Part shown: positions 33,201 to 44,000 of the stretch, piece by piece
Numbering within the stretch: the stretch's first letter is position 1
Layout: each line of letters begins with the position of its first letter
DNA from: Bicyclus anynana
Lineage: Eukaryota > Arthropoda > Insecta > Lepidoptera > Nymphalidae
Direction of reading: 5' to 3'
DNA length: 64,000 nt
NCBI RefSeq assembly: GCF_947172395.1
Contig: NC_069090.1
Span: forward strand, 14,404,962 to 14,468,961
Position numbers and translations under genes: made by a program
The notes under the pieces: model-generated
Seen by the model: the letters and a program-made list of their open reading frames with translations, nothing else
What the model was told of the DNA's origin: nothing
Database searches by the model: none

Positions 33201-34277
33201 TAAACTGAAGGCTAGTTTCGTTAGGAAATGTTCCTTCAGCTGGTTTATTATGTAACTATTTTGGTGTAAGATTAAAAACAATTAGTTGCAAATTAGGAAC
33301 AACATTATCAGTTTATTTTTAAAAGGGTTTGTATGAGCCATAATAGCCCAGTGGATATGACCTCTGCATCCAATTCGGAGGGCGTAGATTCGGTACGGGA
33401 CATGCACCTTACTGTTACTTTTTAAACTATTAAACCGATTTGAATGGAATTTGGTATAGAGATAAATAGGATCTTAGAGCAGAATATAAGCTACTTTTGT
33501 CCTGGAAAAATTTATGGTATCCGCGGGATTTATAATAATTCCACGCCAACGAAGTCTCTTCTTTTTTTCTTCTTTTATACAGGGTGCTGGGGAGTATTTC
33601 CTATAAAACGTATTGACGAGTCCACTTATATAAATATATAACTAATATTTTTAACTCAAAAATAAAAACTTTTTATGTTTACATACAAAGCTATTCAAAT
33701 AATTCCGACTATCCATGTAACACACGCCTTTTTAAACCCTTGCATTTTAAAATTTTAAAATTTGGCTACGTCATCATTACAAAAATGCGTATAAGGGACA
33801 CATTTTAAGATCTATTTACAAAAGAAATATTATTTACTCCGAAAATATTAATTTTAGAACACATATTTTTTAAACATTTTTAATTAATTTTCGGTAAAGA
33901 ATTTAAACCCCAAACTCTGTAGGTATTTCGCAAGATAAAGATAAACTCACAAGTAGTAAGATAAGCAATCATCATCATCACCATGACTTGATGGACGAAT
34001 GTTAATGATGACGAAATAAAATATAATACTAATTCATGATTATTTTCAGCTGGACCGCAATATTGTACCAGTCTCTACATCATCCAACAAGGAACACATT
34101 AAACTGAATGAAGACATTTTTGATTTTCATCTCAGTCATAAAGAAATTCAAGAAATAAAGAAATTTGACAAGAACGAAAAGGTTCATCCCATAGAAGTGG
34201 ATGACATGCGCAAGCAATATGAAGAAATGAAAAGTTATATTAAAAAGAACAATTTGACCCAGTATGAAAATATCTAA
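27249..34277 (+). CDS. AKR gene 2: secreted AKR paralogue with Glu at the catalytic His position
   Basis: Exons: 27249-27287, 27987-28082, 29180-29350, 29657-29770, 30253-30414, 32636-32839, 34050-34277 (stop TAA); all phase 0; 337 residues. Exon 1 encodes MLYFFISFVAICA, a signal-like peptide. Exon 2 could instead start at 27981 (a second AG six bases earlier, adding Pro-Gln); the paralogues favour 27987. Asp68, Tyr73 and Lys102 of the AKR tetrad are present, but the fourth position is Glu135 in DLVLLETTH, where gene 1 has DLYLIHFP. GVSNF is GVANF. The cofactor segment is VSTSSNKEHIKLN, so the phosphate-binding Lys and Arg are gone. N-glycosylation sequons (NVT in exon 3, NIT in exon 6) fit a secreted protein. 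Splice sites and frame are intact, so it is probably expressed; its activity is uncertain. Confidence 0.85.
27545..27910 (+). mobile_element. RTE-type LINE 3' end, rearranged
   Basis: The phrases LRVSLSDRITIEEILRR, then RTLGSQGAGMATPF, then (shifted frame) DRPPTKWTEDIKRVEG and the nucleotide ending GTCCATCGGCTGTCAATGATGATGA are the standard C-terminus and (ATG)n tail of RTE-class LINEs that recur through the window. Frameshifts and an internal palindrome (27615-27646) show it is dead. It lies in intron 1 of AKR gene 2. Confidence 0.6.
28364..28520 (+). mobile_element. MITE with 16-bp perfect TIRs
   Basis: GCTTGGCAAGTTCGTT (28364-28379) and its exact reverse complement (28505-28520) bound a 157-bp non-coding element in intron 2 of AKR gene 2. 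Confidence 0.75.
28703..28838 (+). mobile_element. RTE-type LINE 3' end fragment
   Basis: AGGTGGACTGACTGACGCC, AGTCGCAGGGATTCGCTA, GTTTGGAAGTCCCTACAAAA and a (ATG)n tail match the ends at 56522-56760 and 58660-59012. Confidence 0.65.
28843..29111 (+). mobile_element. Jockey-type LINE, 3' UTR only
   Basis: TATCTAACGTCACCCGGTC through CTTATTTCAGCCTTCGGG-type sequence and CCCAAACCCCCCGGTGACG to a poly(A) at 29103-29111 match the 3' UTR of the LINE at 11975-13883. Only a few C-terminal codons remain. Confidence 0.75.
29950..30200 (+). mobile_element. SINE family A, nearly full copy
   Basis: A head with GCCGTGATAGCCCA and GGCTTCGAATCCGG is followed by GCACCTCCAACTTTTCAG, AACATCGTGAGGCAACC and GGGCCAGCGTGGTGGAC. 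It lies in intron 4 of AKR gene 2, about 50 bases upstream of exon 5. Confidence 0.75.
30434..30930 (+). mobile_element. Probable non-autonomous hAT-like element
   Basis: CAGAGTTCCCCAAACTTTTT is a typical hAT-type left end. Repeated GTAGACCCCTTG phrases occur near both ends. The right end is degenerate, so the boundary and class are uncertain. It lies in intron 5 of AKR gene 2. Confidence 0.35.
31125..31440 (+). mobile_element. CR1-like LINE 3' end with GATTTT tail
   Basis: GAGCAACTGTTGAGTTGCTT, GAACCGGTAGTAGAATC and ACTGACGTGTCAAAAGTGC are followed by AAATAAATGATTTTTGATT tails. The same block lies inverted at 46590-46830. It is typical of short 3'-terminal fragments of CR1-group LINEs; the clade is inferred. 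Confidence 0.5.
31700..31776 (+). mobile_element. SINE family A, 3' remnant
   Basis: TTAATTCTCTACGTATTCTG, then CAACTGTGAGCCGAATTGGG and a GATGATGATGATG tail. Confidence 0.5.
32126..32627 (+). mobile_element. TIR element E, copy 3, abutting a splice acceptor
   Basis: The ends are ATGGGGATGATGACTAGG and CTTTCATCATCCCTATT. The right terminus stops 8 bases before exon 6 of AKR gene 2 (acceptor TTTTTCAG, exon from 32636). Element sequence therefore supplies most of the region where branch point and pyrimidine tract must lie. Confidence 0.75.
32873..33010 (-). mobile_element. RTE-type LINE fragment
   Basis: The minus-strand translation has MTYGSETWSLTIGLIRRLR, VTQRAMERAILGVSLRDRIR, the C-terminal segment of RTE reverse transcriptases. 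It lies in intron 6 of AKR gene 2. Confidence 0.6.
33025..33148 (+). mobile_element. SINE family A, 3' part
   Basis: GTGTGTGAAGTCTGATAATCC, GGCCAGCGTGGTGGAC, GCTCAGCAGTGAGCCGAA and a GATGATGA tail. Confidence 0.65.
33338..33560 (+). mobile_element. SINE A head followed by a Helitron-like fragment
   Basis: 33338-33415 holds the tRNA-like head (ATAGCCCAGTGGATATGACC). From about 33425, AACCGATTTGAATGGAATTTG and AGCTACTTTTGTCCTGG resemble the second Helitron subfamily at 18274-18501. Confidence 0.5.
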
Positions 34278-34302
34278 ACGCTACAGCTAAAGGTGCAGGT
34301 AC

Positions 34303-34531
34303 ACTTGAGCATTCACTTGTAATGAGCATTCGTGCGAATGTTACATGACAGAAAAATACGAGAACATTTTAGCGAACGTTCTAGCGAGCAGATTTGCTTG
34401 ATCTAATCGAGCGTTCGCTAGAATTCTCAAAATGTTCGTAGCAATATTTAGCTCTATGCTTGCTCGGTTCGTTGTGCTGTTCCACAAATATAAAAAAGGC
34501 GAATGCTCGATGTTCTGTTGAATGCTCAAGT
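34303..34531 (+). mobile_element. MITE with 13-bp TIRs just after the gene 2 stop codon
   Basis: ACTTGAGCATTCA (34303-34315) and its exact reverse complement TGAATGCTCAAGT (34519-34531) bound a 229-bp element starting 26 bases after the TAA of AKR gene 2. The interior has further inverted GCGAACGTTCTAGCGA-type motifs. Confidence 0.7.
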
Positions 34532-34769
34532 CTATCAGCTTTATACCTTTACCTTTATATTTTGTTCTCGGAAAGCGATTTCTTTGTTAACCGACTTAAA
34601 AAGAAAGAAGAAAAAAAGAAGGAGGTTCCTCAATTTGAACGTATATATTAGTAATATTATGTGCAGATATTTTGGAGAGGTTTTTTTTATCTTGGATAGG
34701 CTTGCGCTTGACTACATGCCTGATGGTGAGCAATGATGAGGTCGAAGATGAAAAGCACTTGCTTAAAAG

Positions 34770-35120
34770 ATGCCTATGGTGCGTTTGTGTCTAAAACTGA
34801 ATGACCAAAACGGACACATGTTTATAAATTTGTATTTTCCTTCTGTTGCTAATGTTATCCATCCACGGTCCGATTTTTGCTTCAAGTCGAGCAATGCACG
34901 TCGCGACCAATACACGATAAGTTTTTTTGGACTTCATACCGGCCGCGGTGCAGGCATGTTAGCATATGGCAAAAAGTTTTTGGTAAATGGGTTTCGATGC
35001 CACGCAATCACCGGATCTCGTAAATACACAAGAATTTTAGAGATCACTTTAAACCACACAAAACAAGGTGGTACTGTCACTGTACTAGCGCATTCAAAAC
35101 CCAACCGTTTTCAGAAATAG
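34770..35120 (+). CDS. Unexplained 116-codon frame, possibly a decayed FLYWCH-like module
   Basis: An open frame with ATG start and TAG stop in otherwise repeat-poor intergenic DNA. The central part (GRGAGMLAYGKKFLVNGFR, then a basic stretch) weakly resembles insect FLYWCH zinc-finger modules, which usually read G-R/K-x-x-x-L-L-x-x-x-G-y-x-F. The Trp and most Cys/His ligands of that fold are not visible. No splice context or promoter was identified. It may be a domesticated or decayed exon, or a chance frame. Confidence 0.25.
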   Translation: MPMVRLCLKLNDQNGHMFINLYFPSVANVIHPRSDFCFKSSNARRDQYTISFFGLHTGRGAGMLAYGKKFLVNGFRCHAITGSRKYTRILEITLNHTKQGGTVTVLAHSKPNRFQK

Positions 35121-37190
35121 GATAAGTTATAACAACCATAGTATTAAAACGACTTCATTAAGGAGTTAATTAAATATAAACTTATTCGTGAAATAATATG
35201 ATTTTTAATAGAATCAGATAATCATTATCTTCATAGGCATACCTATAATAAAGCCATTGGTGTGTACTGTTTAGTAATAAACAAATTATTAGAAATGAAT
35301 TGAAAACGTATTATTTTAAATTATTTATTGCTTTTTATAAATTGTTATTCATAATAAATTCATCATATCTAATGTTTCTAAGCTTTGGTCTATTTTCATT
35401 TATGAACAAAGGAGATGTTGCAAAATTGTATGGAGCCCAGGTCCAGTCATTGTACCCTAGCGGAAATAAAAGAAAATATTTTTTAAAACTATTTTTGATT
35501 ATACAAATCTACGAATTTACTTTAATTCATTCGAAATAATATTCAAAATTTCCCAAGAAATGCAACACTATTATCTATTATGGGTAATAATGGCGAATAG
35601 ATGACGTTTTCAATGCTGTAATCGATTTGACGTTTGTTGTCAATTGTCATGTCATAGTTGCTCTATGGGCGCCATCTTGATATAACTCAAAAACTTGTGC
35701 TTTTATTTTATTCATTTCTTTTTATTTAGTTAGATTTATTCACTTTAATAAATTTTAATAAAATAGTATTTATTTAATTTTAATAATACGGGAGTGGATC
35801 TGAAATGGACCATCTCCTTTGTAATTATTAAGTGCGAAATGACTAGCGATTTATATGGCTCGAGTATGGCTTTAGTATACCTAATCATTCTATGAGCCAA
35901 TTTAGAAAATATAAAATCCTAAATTGACCTGAGCTGGAAATCGAATTCTGACCTTACAGGTTTGAAAGGTTTCTGACCTGACAGTTACAAGCAAGACAAT
36001 CTTGGGATTGTCTTGCTACATACATACAATACATACATTTTTGCTGTATGAAGACCTTCATACAGTCTTCATACAACAAAAATGTAATGTATTTCAATGA
36101 ATAATATATATTTTCCTATATACATTATTGTTTTTTATTTATGTCTCCGTAATACCTATATACCTACTTGTTTTTATAAATAAAAACAAGTCGACTCGCC
36201 CGCCAAACTGCATTGAAGCAGCGTGGTAATCAGTCACTACATCGATTTTCATCGTATTTTCGCTTTTGCAATCATCTAACATTGTGTTTTAAACGAAATG
36301 ACACAATTATCGTTATTTTACGTAAAGTATAACATACAGTGGCAGCAGCAATAAGTAAGATTATTTCAATGAAAAACCGTTATTTATGTATTTTCATTGA
36401 TATAATAATCATGTAAAATGATATAAAATGACGTAGTCAAGATAATTTTGGCGAAATAAATATGTTAGATTATCACAATTATGAAAAACGATGACTTACT
36501 ATTTGAATGGTACACCGAGTTAAACAATGACCCTGTTGGTCATTCATATATTATGACATCGACACTGAAAGGGTGGTCAATCCGGTGGTGTAGCACGATG
36601 TCCGGAACGTTGGGCTATCTGTTGGGATACGTTGGTCCGATTTTGGTCGGACCCAACACCCCATAATGGCAGCGCTCGCTGTCTTCCACCATACGAGTAA
36701 CAATAAATATTTTTTGCAATACATATTTTTTGCAATTTTAACCGTTTACGCAGCGTTTTCATTTTTGCTTAGCTCCTGTCGTGCGTGATTCTTCATCGAT
36801 AAATATATTCAACACAAAAATATTTTTTCAATTCAAACCAATAGTTAAGTATAGATTAAACTGCGACATAAATAATGTAAAATAATTATTCAATTGAATA
36901 TATTAAAAGTATATAATTATTTTATCTGAAATTATAGTGCTAATATAATTCGAGAGTTATATCTTAATTAGGTTACACAGCTACCTACCAGTTTTGTTAA
37001 GTGCATTAATAAGTAATACTTATTATTAGTTACTAGTGTTTACCCTCAGATTTGTCCATATCGACTAGCTATAGGACAAAACTTATTTCGTCCGCGCGTT
37101 ATAATGCCTTAATCTTAATTAAGACTGAGTTGTCTGTCTGTTTTGTAAATTTTTATCATAATATAGACATTCTATTTCACAAAGGTTGTA
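35121..37190. other. Intergenic stretch between genes 2 and 3
   Basis: AT-rich. A candidate distal poly(A) signal for gene 2 (AATAAA) is at 35247-35252. Segment 36226-36290 (GTAATCAGTCACTACATCG onward) is the inverted counterpart of 62765-62830, and GAATGGTACACCGAGTTA at about 36505-36522 is a direct match to about 62829-62846. These are dispersed repeat fragments. No gene seen. Confidence 0.45.
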
Positions 37191-37700
37191 ATTGGTTGTA
37201 ATAGTAGAAGACCCAGCATAAGGAATGTATACCCTCATCTGTTATTTATTTGGGATGAGAAATAAATGATACAAAATAGTCACATTGACATATTGCAAAT
37301 AAATGTTAATTTGCCCAGTTAAACTGTGCTTGGTAAGTATTAAATGTTTTTTTTTTAAATTTATTTAATCTATAAATCCTTGCTTAATTAATAAAAATCG
37401 TACACTGGTTAAAATAATATACCTAACACAATTTAAAACATAAAGGATGCGTGCTTTCACACAGCAACTGTGGGGTTGCCAGATATAATTTGTCATAATT
37501 TATGCTTAATTTTATTGTATAAAGTTGCCTTTGATCTAGTTCATGGTTTCCTAAAATGTGTTTGGCCGCAATTTAACTAGGCAACCTATTTGCAAAGTGT
37601 CAATGTAATATTTTCTATTTAAATTTTTTTCTTATCCAAAATAAATAACAGATGAGGTTATATATTACTTAAAATTGACCGGATCTTAGACTATAAGCAA
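37190..37700 (+). repeat. Dispersed repeat with inverted ends
   Basis: ACCCTCATCTGTTATTTATT (from about 37222) is answered by the inverse AAATAACAGATGAGGTTA near 37641. The outer bases (GAAGACCCAGCATAAG) recur near 40290, and TTCATGGTTTCCTAAAATGT (37541) recurs inverted near 41020. It is a non-coding TE family with copies upstream of gene 3 and in its intron 3. Confidence 0.45.
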
Positions 37701-37996
37701 TTTTGAATTTAATTTTTAAGAAAACGCACGATTGAGTGACTTCATTGAAGCAGCGTCAGTAAAACAAATAAACAATAATTCCCTAAATTCTTAATGTCAC
37801 AATTTCTAATTTCATGGAGTGTAATACAATAAATTAATTAAATTGTATAAAATTAGTGATGTTAGAAAGTAGCGGACAGTTTAATTTCATGTACCTATAT
37901 ATATCAACTTTTTTAATTTCTATGCAAGGCAAACTTCGACTATCTTAAAATTAATTATGAGTGGTATTTAAAACAATGAATTTAGAATTTTAATGT

Positions 37997-38004
37997 TATA
38001 AATA
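37997..38004 (+). promoter_or_regulatory. Candidate TATA box of AKR gene 3
   Basis: TATAAATA lies 50 bases before the ATG at 38047, which would give a 5' UTR of about 20 bases. Pattern match only. Confidence 0.35.
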
Positions 38005-38046
38005 TGCAAGAAGAATAAAGTCGACTTCTTGAAAATATATTTTAAA

Positions 38047-41000
38047 ATGTCGCCTTTTTTAATTTTTTTAATGGCGATAATTTGTGCTGTAAGTATTGCT
38101 ATAATTTAATTTACAATATATGGATATACATATTACATATATCTATACATATAAAGGATGTCCCGTAATTATTACGACATACTTTACAAGGCGATAGCTG
38201 ACATCAAGGCCTACTAAAATAACTGAGTTATGCCGCGGACGGACAGACTGGCGAGAAAATAAAAGGTTTAGGTTTTAGACTACGGCAAAACTAGCTTTTT
38301 TTAAATATTTACTTGGTTTTTTTATTACACTTTCCATGTTGATTTGGCATTTCAACTGTTTATCATAAGATTCAATGTAATTCTTTTGATAATTAAGTGA
38401 CAGGAACAAATTTTAATAAGTAACGATTTTTACATAATCAACCCCTTTCGGAACGAAAATAGCAATTGTGATGAAGTTTTTGCAAATAATGTTCTAATGT
38501 CTTGGATCTTTGGAATCCTTATTAAATGAACATGTTTTTAAGCTAGGTGAAAAAAAAAATGAACTTTGCCTAGTAGGTACATTTTTTTTCAATGTGACCG
38601 TTACTAACAAAAAAAACTGTTTCACATAAAAAAATAATTAGTCGCGTTTTTTTTGGAAAAAACTTACTTTGCAGTAGAAATTACTCTTTTATTAATTTGA
38701 AACAACTATTCAAATATAATTATCAAGTATAAAATCAATGTTTAAGTAATTTTTCAGCATATTACATATTTACGGGACATCCTGTATACTAGTAGTTTTG
38801 AAGTGCCGATGCCGTTCAAATGGCCAGCAACCGTACTTGACGGCGAAGCATTGTCTATCGAAAGATGATTCGCTAAGGTGGTCACGACCCTCAGTCATGG
38901 GGGGCCGACTGGAGAGAGAGAGAGAGATGAAAAAAATAAAATAAGTCTGCTAGGGAATAAGTCAATATTGCCGTACTTATTTTTGGCGCCCCTCATTTAT
39001 GCCGCTCTGGCAAATGCCTCGCTTGCCCTCTACTGGATCGGGCCCTGACTATGGTTAATAATTACCGGGATCGTTGGGTGTAAATTCCTAAACCAGGTCA
39101 AAAATAAAACGTAGCTACAAAAGGATTTTATACTTAGTAAAAAGTTTATATTAGTCGCAGGTGGAGTCAAGCTGCGATCAAACTGAAAAGCGACAACTGA
39201 ACGATGGGAACTGGATGCCGGCCAATGCCTTTGGTACTTTTATTGTAGACGTAAGTAAGGATATTGTGAACTCCATTCATACTCCTAAGAACAGGAACTT
39301 GAGTGACTCAGAAACCAATGGTTAGGTTAGGTTAAGTTAGGTTCATCATCATCATCATTATTAACAGCTGATGGACGTCCACTGCTGGATATAGGTCTCT
39401 TGTATGGACTTTCAAACAAAACGGTTTCGAGTCGCGAGCATCCAGCGGCTCCCTGCAACCCGCTTGATATCCTCGGTCTACCTAGTGAGGAGTCACACTG
39501 CGCTTTCCGGTGCGGGGTCGTTATTCCAGCACCTTGGGACCCTTACGTCCATCGGTTCATCGAACTATGTGGACTGCCCATTGCCACTTAGTCAGGTTAG
39601 GTATTTTTTATATATTTATATTTACGACACTTTAATATGTTTATATAAAGATTTATTTATTTTGCTATGATCCGCGAAAAGCTGATGAACCCATGCGACA
39701 ACGTCCGACAAAATACTCTCTACGTACGTTTCACCGGAGCATCCTCAGGAGATGTTGACTCTACAACGTGCTATTGCAAAGTTGTATTCTATCCAATACT
39801 TTAAGATGTTATTAAGCTAGCTAATTACGTAATAACTAAAGACAGGAAGGTTCCTTAAGTACAGACTGAATAAAAAAACCGACTTTGTTTCACAATGGAT
39901 CTCACAACTTTTTACGGTAGAAGAACTTTGATGAACTTTGATGAACAAGATTTGTTTTTGATGGCTTTTAATAGTGTACTTCACTAATAAATATGTTAGC
40001 GCTGGAACAAATACTTCAATAAGGTTGTTGAACATGATTTTTGTTTAGAACAACATCTCTAGTACCTACGTAATATAATAATATATTGTTCATTTAAATG
40101 TTTACAGTTTAATGACAGACCACGCATACACGATTCACTTGTTTATGCTATGGAAATTGGGTACAGACATATAGACACCGCGTATGTTTACCTCACAGAA
40201 GATATGGTTGGCAAAGCTATTCATAACGTAACGTGTCGAGGAATTGTAAAGCGAGAAGATTTGTTCATTACTAGTAAGGTAAAAATGTTATAGTCCAAGA
40301 TCCAGCATTAGAAATACGTACCCTCATCTGTTATTTATTAGTGATGAGAAATACTGACATAGTGACCTATCAACGCAAAGCCCAAACCACTGAACGGATT
40401 GGGCCGAAACTTGGCATGCAGGTAGATGTTACGACGTAGGCATCCGCTAAGAAAGGATTTTGATCAATTCTACCTCTAAGGGATAAAATAGGGGATGAGA
40501 GTTTGTATAAATCTTTTTAGATTTTCGACTGATTGAATTGAAATTAAAGATTGGAGCTACTATGACGAAGATATTCGCTTAAATAAGATTCTTTTTTATT
40601 CGTATTAGACTGGAAAATGCCTATTCACTCTTGTCTTGAAGGTGCACAAATCATAAGTGTTAGGAAACACAGAAGCCGGAAGGGCATTCCACATCTTCGC
40701 TGTTCTACTTAGAAACGATAGAGATTTTGATAGATTCAACCCCCACGGGGATAAACTAAGGGATGATGGAGGATCTTCTTTGTGCGGGATTTGTGAAAAA
40801 CTGGATTCCACGCGGACGAAGTCGCGAGCGTCCGCTAGTCTTAATATATAAAAGCGAAAGGTAATATATTCATCACGAAATCTAAAAAAGCGCTTGACGT
40901 ACAGAGATGAAATTTGGCAGGGAGGTAGAGTAGCATAGTAAGTGACAGACATTGCAAATAGGTTTCATAGTTAAATTGCGGCCAAAAACATTTTACATCC

Positions 41001-44000
41001 AAAATATAGGAAACCATGAACTAGATAAAATAAAAAAAACTACAAAAATTATCCCTCCTATCACCCCATAAAGAAATTATGTGGCGAACTTTTTTCGGAA
41101 TAACAATATATTAATATGAACTTAATTTTCCAGCTACCATACTCGGTTGTCACCAGGGCCGGTGTAGTGCCAGCTTTAAAGAATGCCCTAAAAAGGCTAA
41201 AATTAGCTTATTTAGATTTGTACCTTATACACCATCCAGTTAATTTGGTAGGTTTGCCTGTCTTTTTTAACTTAGCTTGAATTTCAACTTAGGTTACATA
41301 AGGCAGTTAATTATAAGGCAGATATTATTTCGTAATGGTATTCAGTAAGTACCCACATACCAACATCGTATTGGGTAGCATAAATAGCACACAGATGTAA
41401 TAGCTACCTACATAAAACAAAAATATACTATTACCTAACATAAAAAAAAAAACATAAAACAAAAATAGTATATGGATCATCGACGGTTGAAACTCTACGA
41501 GTATAAGATGGAGTTACAGCTTAGACCATTAATAACTGGACGTGGTTCGCTAACCGTTACCCCTCTGGCAAAGATCAAAAATCTATGATCTAATGCGTTT
41601 ATAAAAACTGTTGCTACAGAATCGATATTTCATTGCTGTAATCGTTTTTGTCGTGTAAGGAGCTCCCTAAAAATGCCGGTTTATAGTAATAGTAATAATA
41701 GTTTATTTCCAAAGATTCAACATATTAGTACATTATTTTCAAACATAGCAGTAATATTTTGATTGGAACCATCCCATTAAGTTTGCAGTATTACTACTGT
41801 AACTTGTGACGGGCGGCCCCGCTCTTCCATAATATATAGTAGACTAATACATTGGATATAAATAATCATTAAATCTAAATTACTAATAATATACAAAAGT
41901 GCATGTGTTTGTGTTTGTGAGTGATTTGTGTGTGTTGTGTTTGAGTGGTGTGTGTGAGTATGTGTACATGAGCATGCGAGTTTGTGCAAGTTTTTATATT
42001 CCGATTTATGCTACACTTGATGCAAAAGGTTTTCGGCTTGATCATAGTTAAGTTTAAGTAACCAATCTGTAAGAATTTTTTTGCAGTTATGTGAATTTAA
42101 AGAGACGATGTTTAATTTTTTGTTAACTATATTGTAGAGGTGAGTGGATTTTCTTGTAAATTGATGAGCCGCAAATTTAGTTTTGCTTCGGATTGTATGT
42201 AGTACGGTTTTTCGTCTCCTCTCTTTATTATTATTTTCATTGCCCGGAGGTACATTTTTGTGTACTTTTAATAGTGAAAGTAATACATATAATTTTCTAA
42301 CTGTAAGTAACTCACAATGTTTATATAAGTCACTGGTTGGATATCTGAATGGCTTGAAGAACATAACTTTTAATAAGGATCTCTGACCACGTTCTACTTC
42401 AAGAAACTTTGTTTTTGAAGCTGCACCCCACACTGTAATACAATACCCCAAAATAGATTGACCCAGTGTAATATAGATCTGAGTTAGTAATTTTTTTGAT
42501 GTTACATGCCTAAGAGATTTAAAAATCCAAATGAGTTTTCTGATTCTACCATTTATAAATTCAACATGGGGATGCCATGAGAGCCGCTGGTCTAATATTA
42601 TGCCTAAATATTTGGTTGTATAGACTTTATCAAGAACTGGACAGCTACAGTTTAAAGAGCAAATTTTATTCTGTTTGTGAGTTTTAATTTGGAAATCACT
42701 ATTAGGTTGTGTTTTTGAATTTATTGTAAAGCATACATAGTTGGATTTTTTTGTATTTAACGTCAAAAGATTTGACGACAGCCACAGAGAAATTGTTGAG
42801 AGACCAGATTCAGCGAATTTTTTGACCGAGTTCCATGAAGCACCGGAGAAAACTACAGCAGTGTCGTCAGCATAAGAGAACACTTGACCACTATCTAGTT
42901 TTAAATTGCATAGGTCATTGATATATATCAAAAACAATGTTGGTCCTAATACGCTTCCTTGAGGAACACCAAATGTTGGCTGAAACTCATCACTAACATG
43001 TTGTCCGATTTTGACACGCTGAGATCTTCCGTGTAGGTAATCTTTGAGTAATGAGAGCGGTGTACCTCTAATGCCAATTTTCTCCAGTTTTTGTATCAGC
43101 AGAGGAATGGAAACAGTATCAAACGCCTTTTTAATATCTAGAAAAACAGCTAGGCATTTTTTACCTTTGTCTAAGTGTTCTGTAATAATTGATGTTAACC
43201 CCAGTACTGCATCTTCTGTGGATTTTCCGTGTCTAAACCCATATTGTGAATCAGAAAGGATGTTGAATTTATTTAGATAGCTGACTAATCTAGAATTTAT
43301 TAACTTTTCTAAGACCTTCGCTATGGATGATAATACAGAGATAGGTCTGTAATTATTAACATCTGAGTCATCTCCATTTTTGAACACAGGTGTTACGATA
43401 GAGTGTTTCAAAATTGAGGGGAACATTCCCAATTTGAAACATAGGTTAGCTAAGTGACTTATTATTGGTGCTACATCATGAATAGCTAATTTTATAAGTT
43501 TTGTAGGAATGTTATCCCAACCAGGCGCGCTTTCAGATTTGAGGTTCCTAATAATACTTACAGTTTCTTGTAAGTCGGTATCCAGGAGTACAAATGAGGT
43601 CAGTTGATTATCGATAAACTTTAAGGGGTCAACACTTTGTGGAGCATTTAACATAATGTCTTCTGCTAGTTCCTTTCCAATATTGCCAAAGTATTTATTT
43701 ACATAATTGATCGAGTGGATTGGAGAGGGTTTAATGTTTAAAAGATTTAAGCTATGGGTTTTAGGTTTGTTTAAGTTAGTAATAGATTTAATTTTACTCC
43801 AAAGTTCCTTACTATTTTTGAGGGAGTTAGTTAGTTTTTGTCTGTCGTAGGTTCGTTTAATTTTTTTAATCAAGTTGTTGCAGAAGTTGCGGTACCTTTT
43901 AAAGGTAATTTTTAAGGTTTCATTTTCAGGGTCAGCTTTTAACTTCTTTTGCAAATTATTTCTGTTTCGTATACAACGTAATATGCCAGATGTCATCCAA

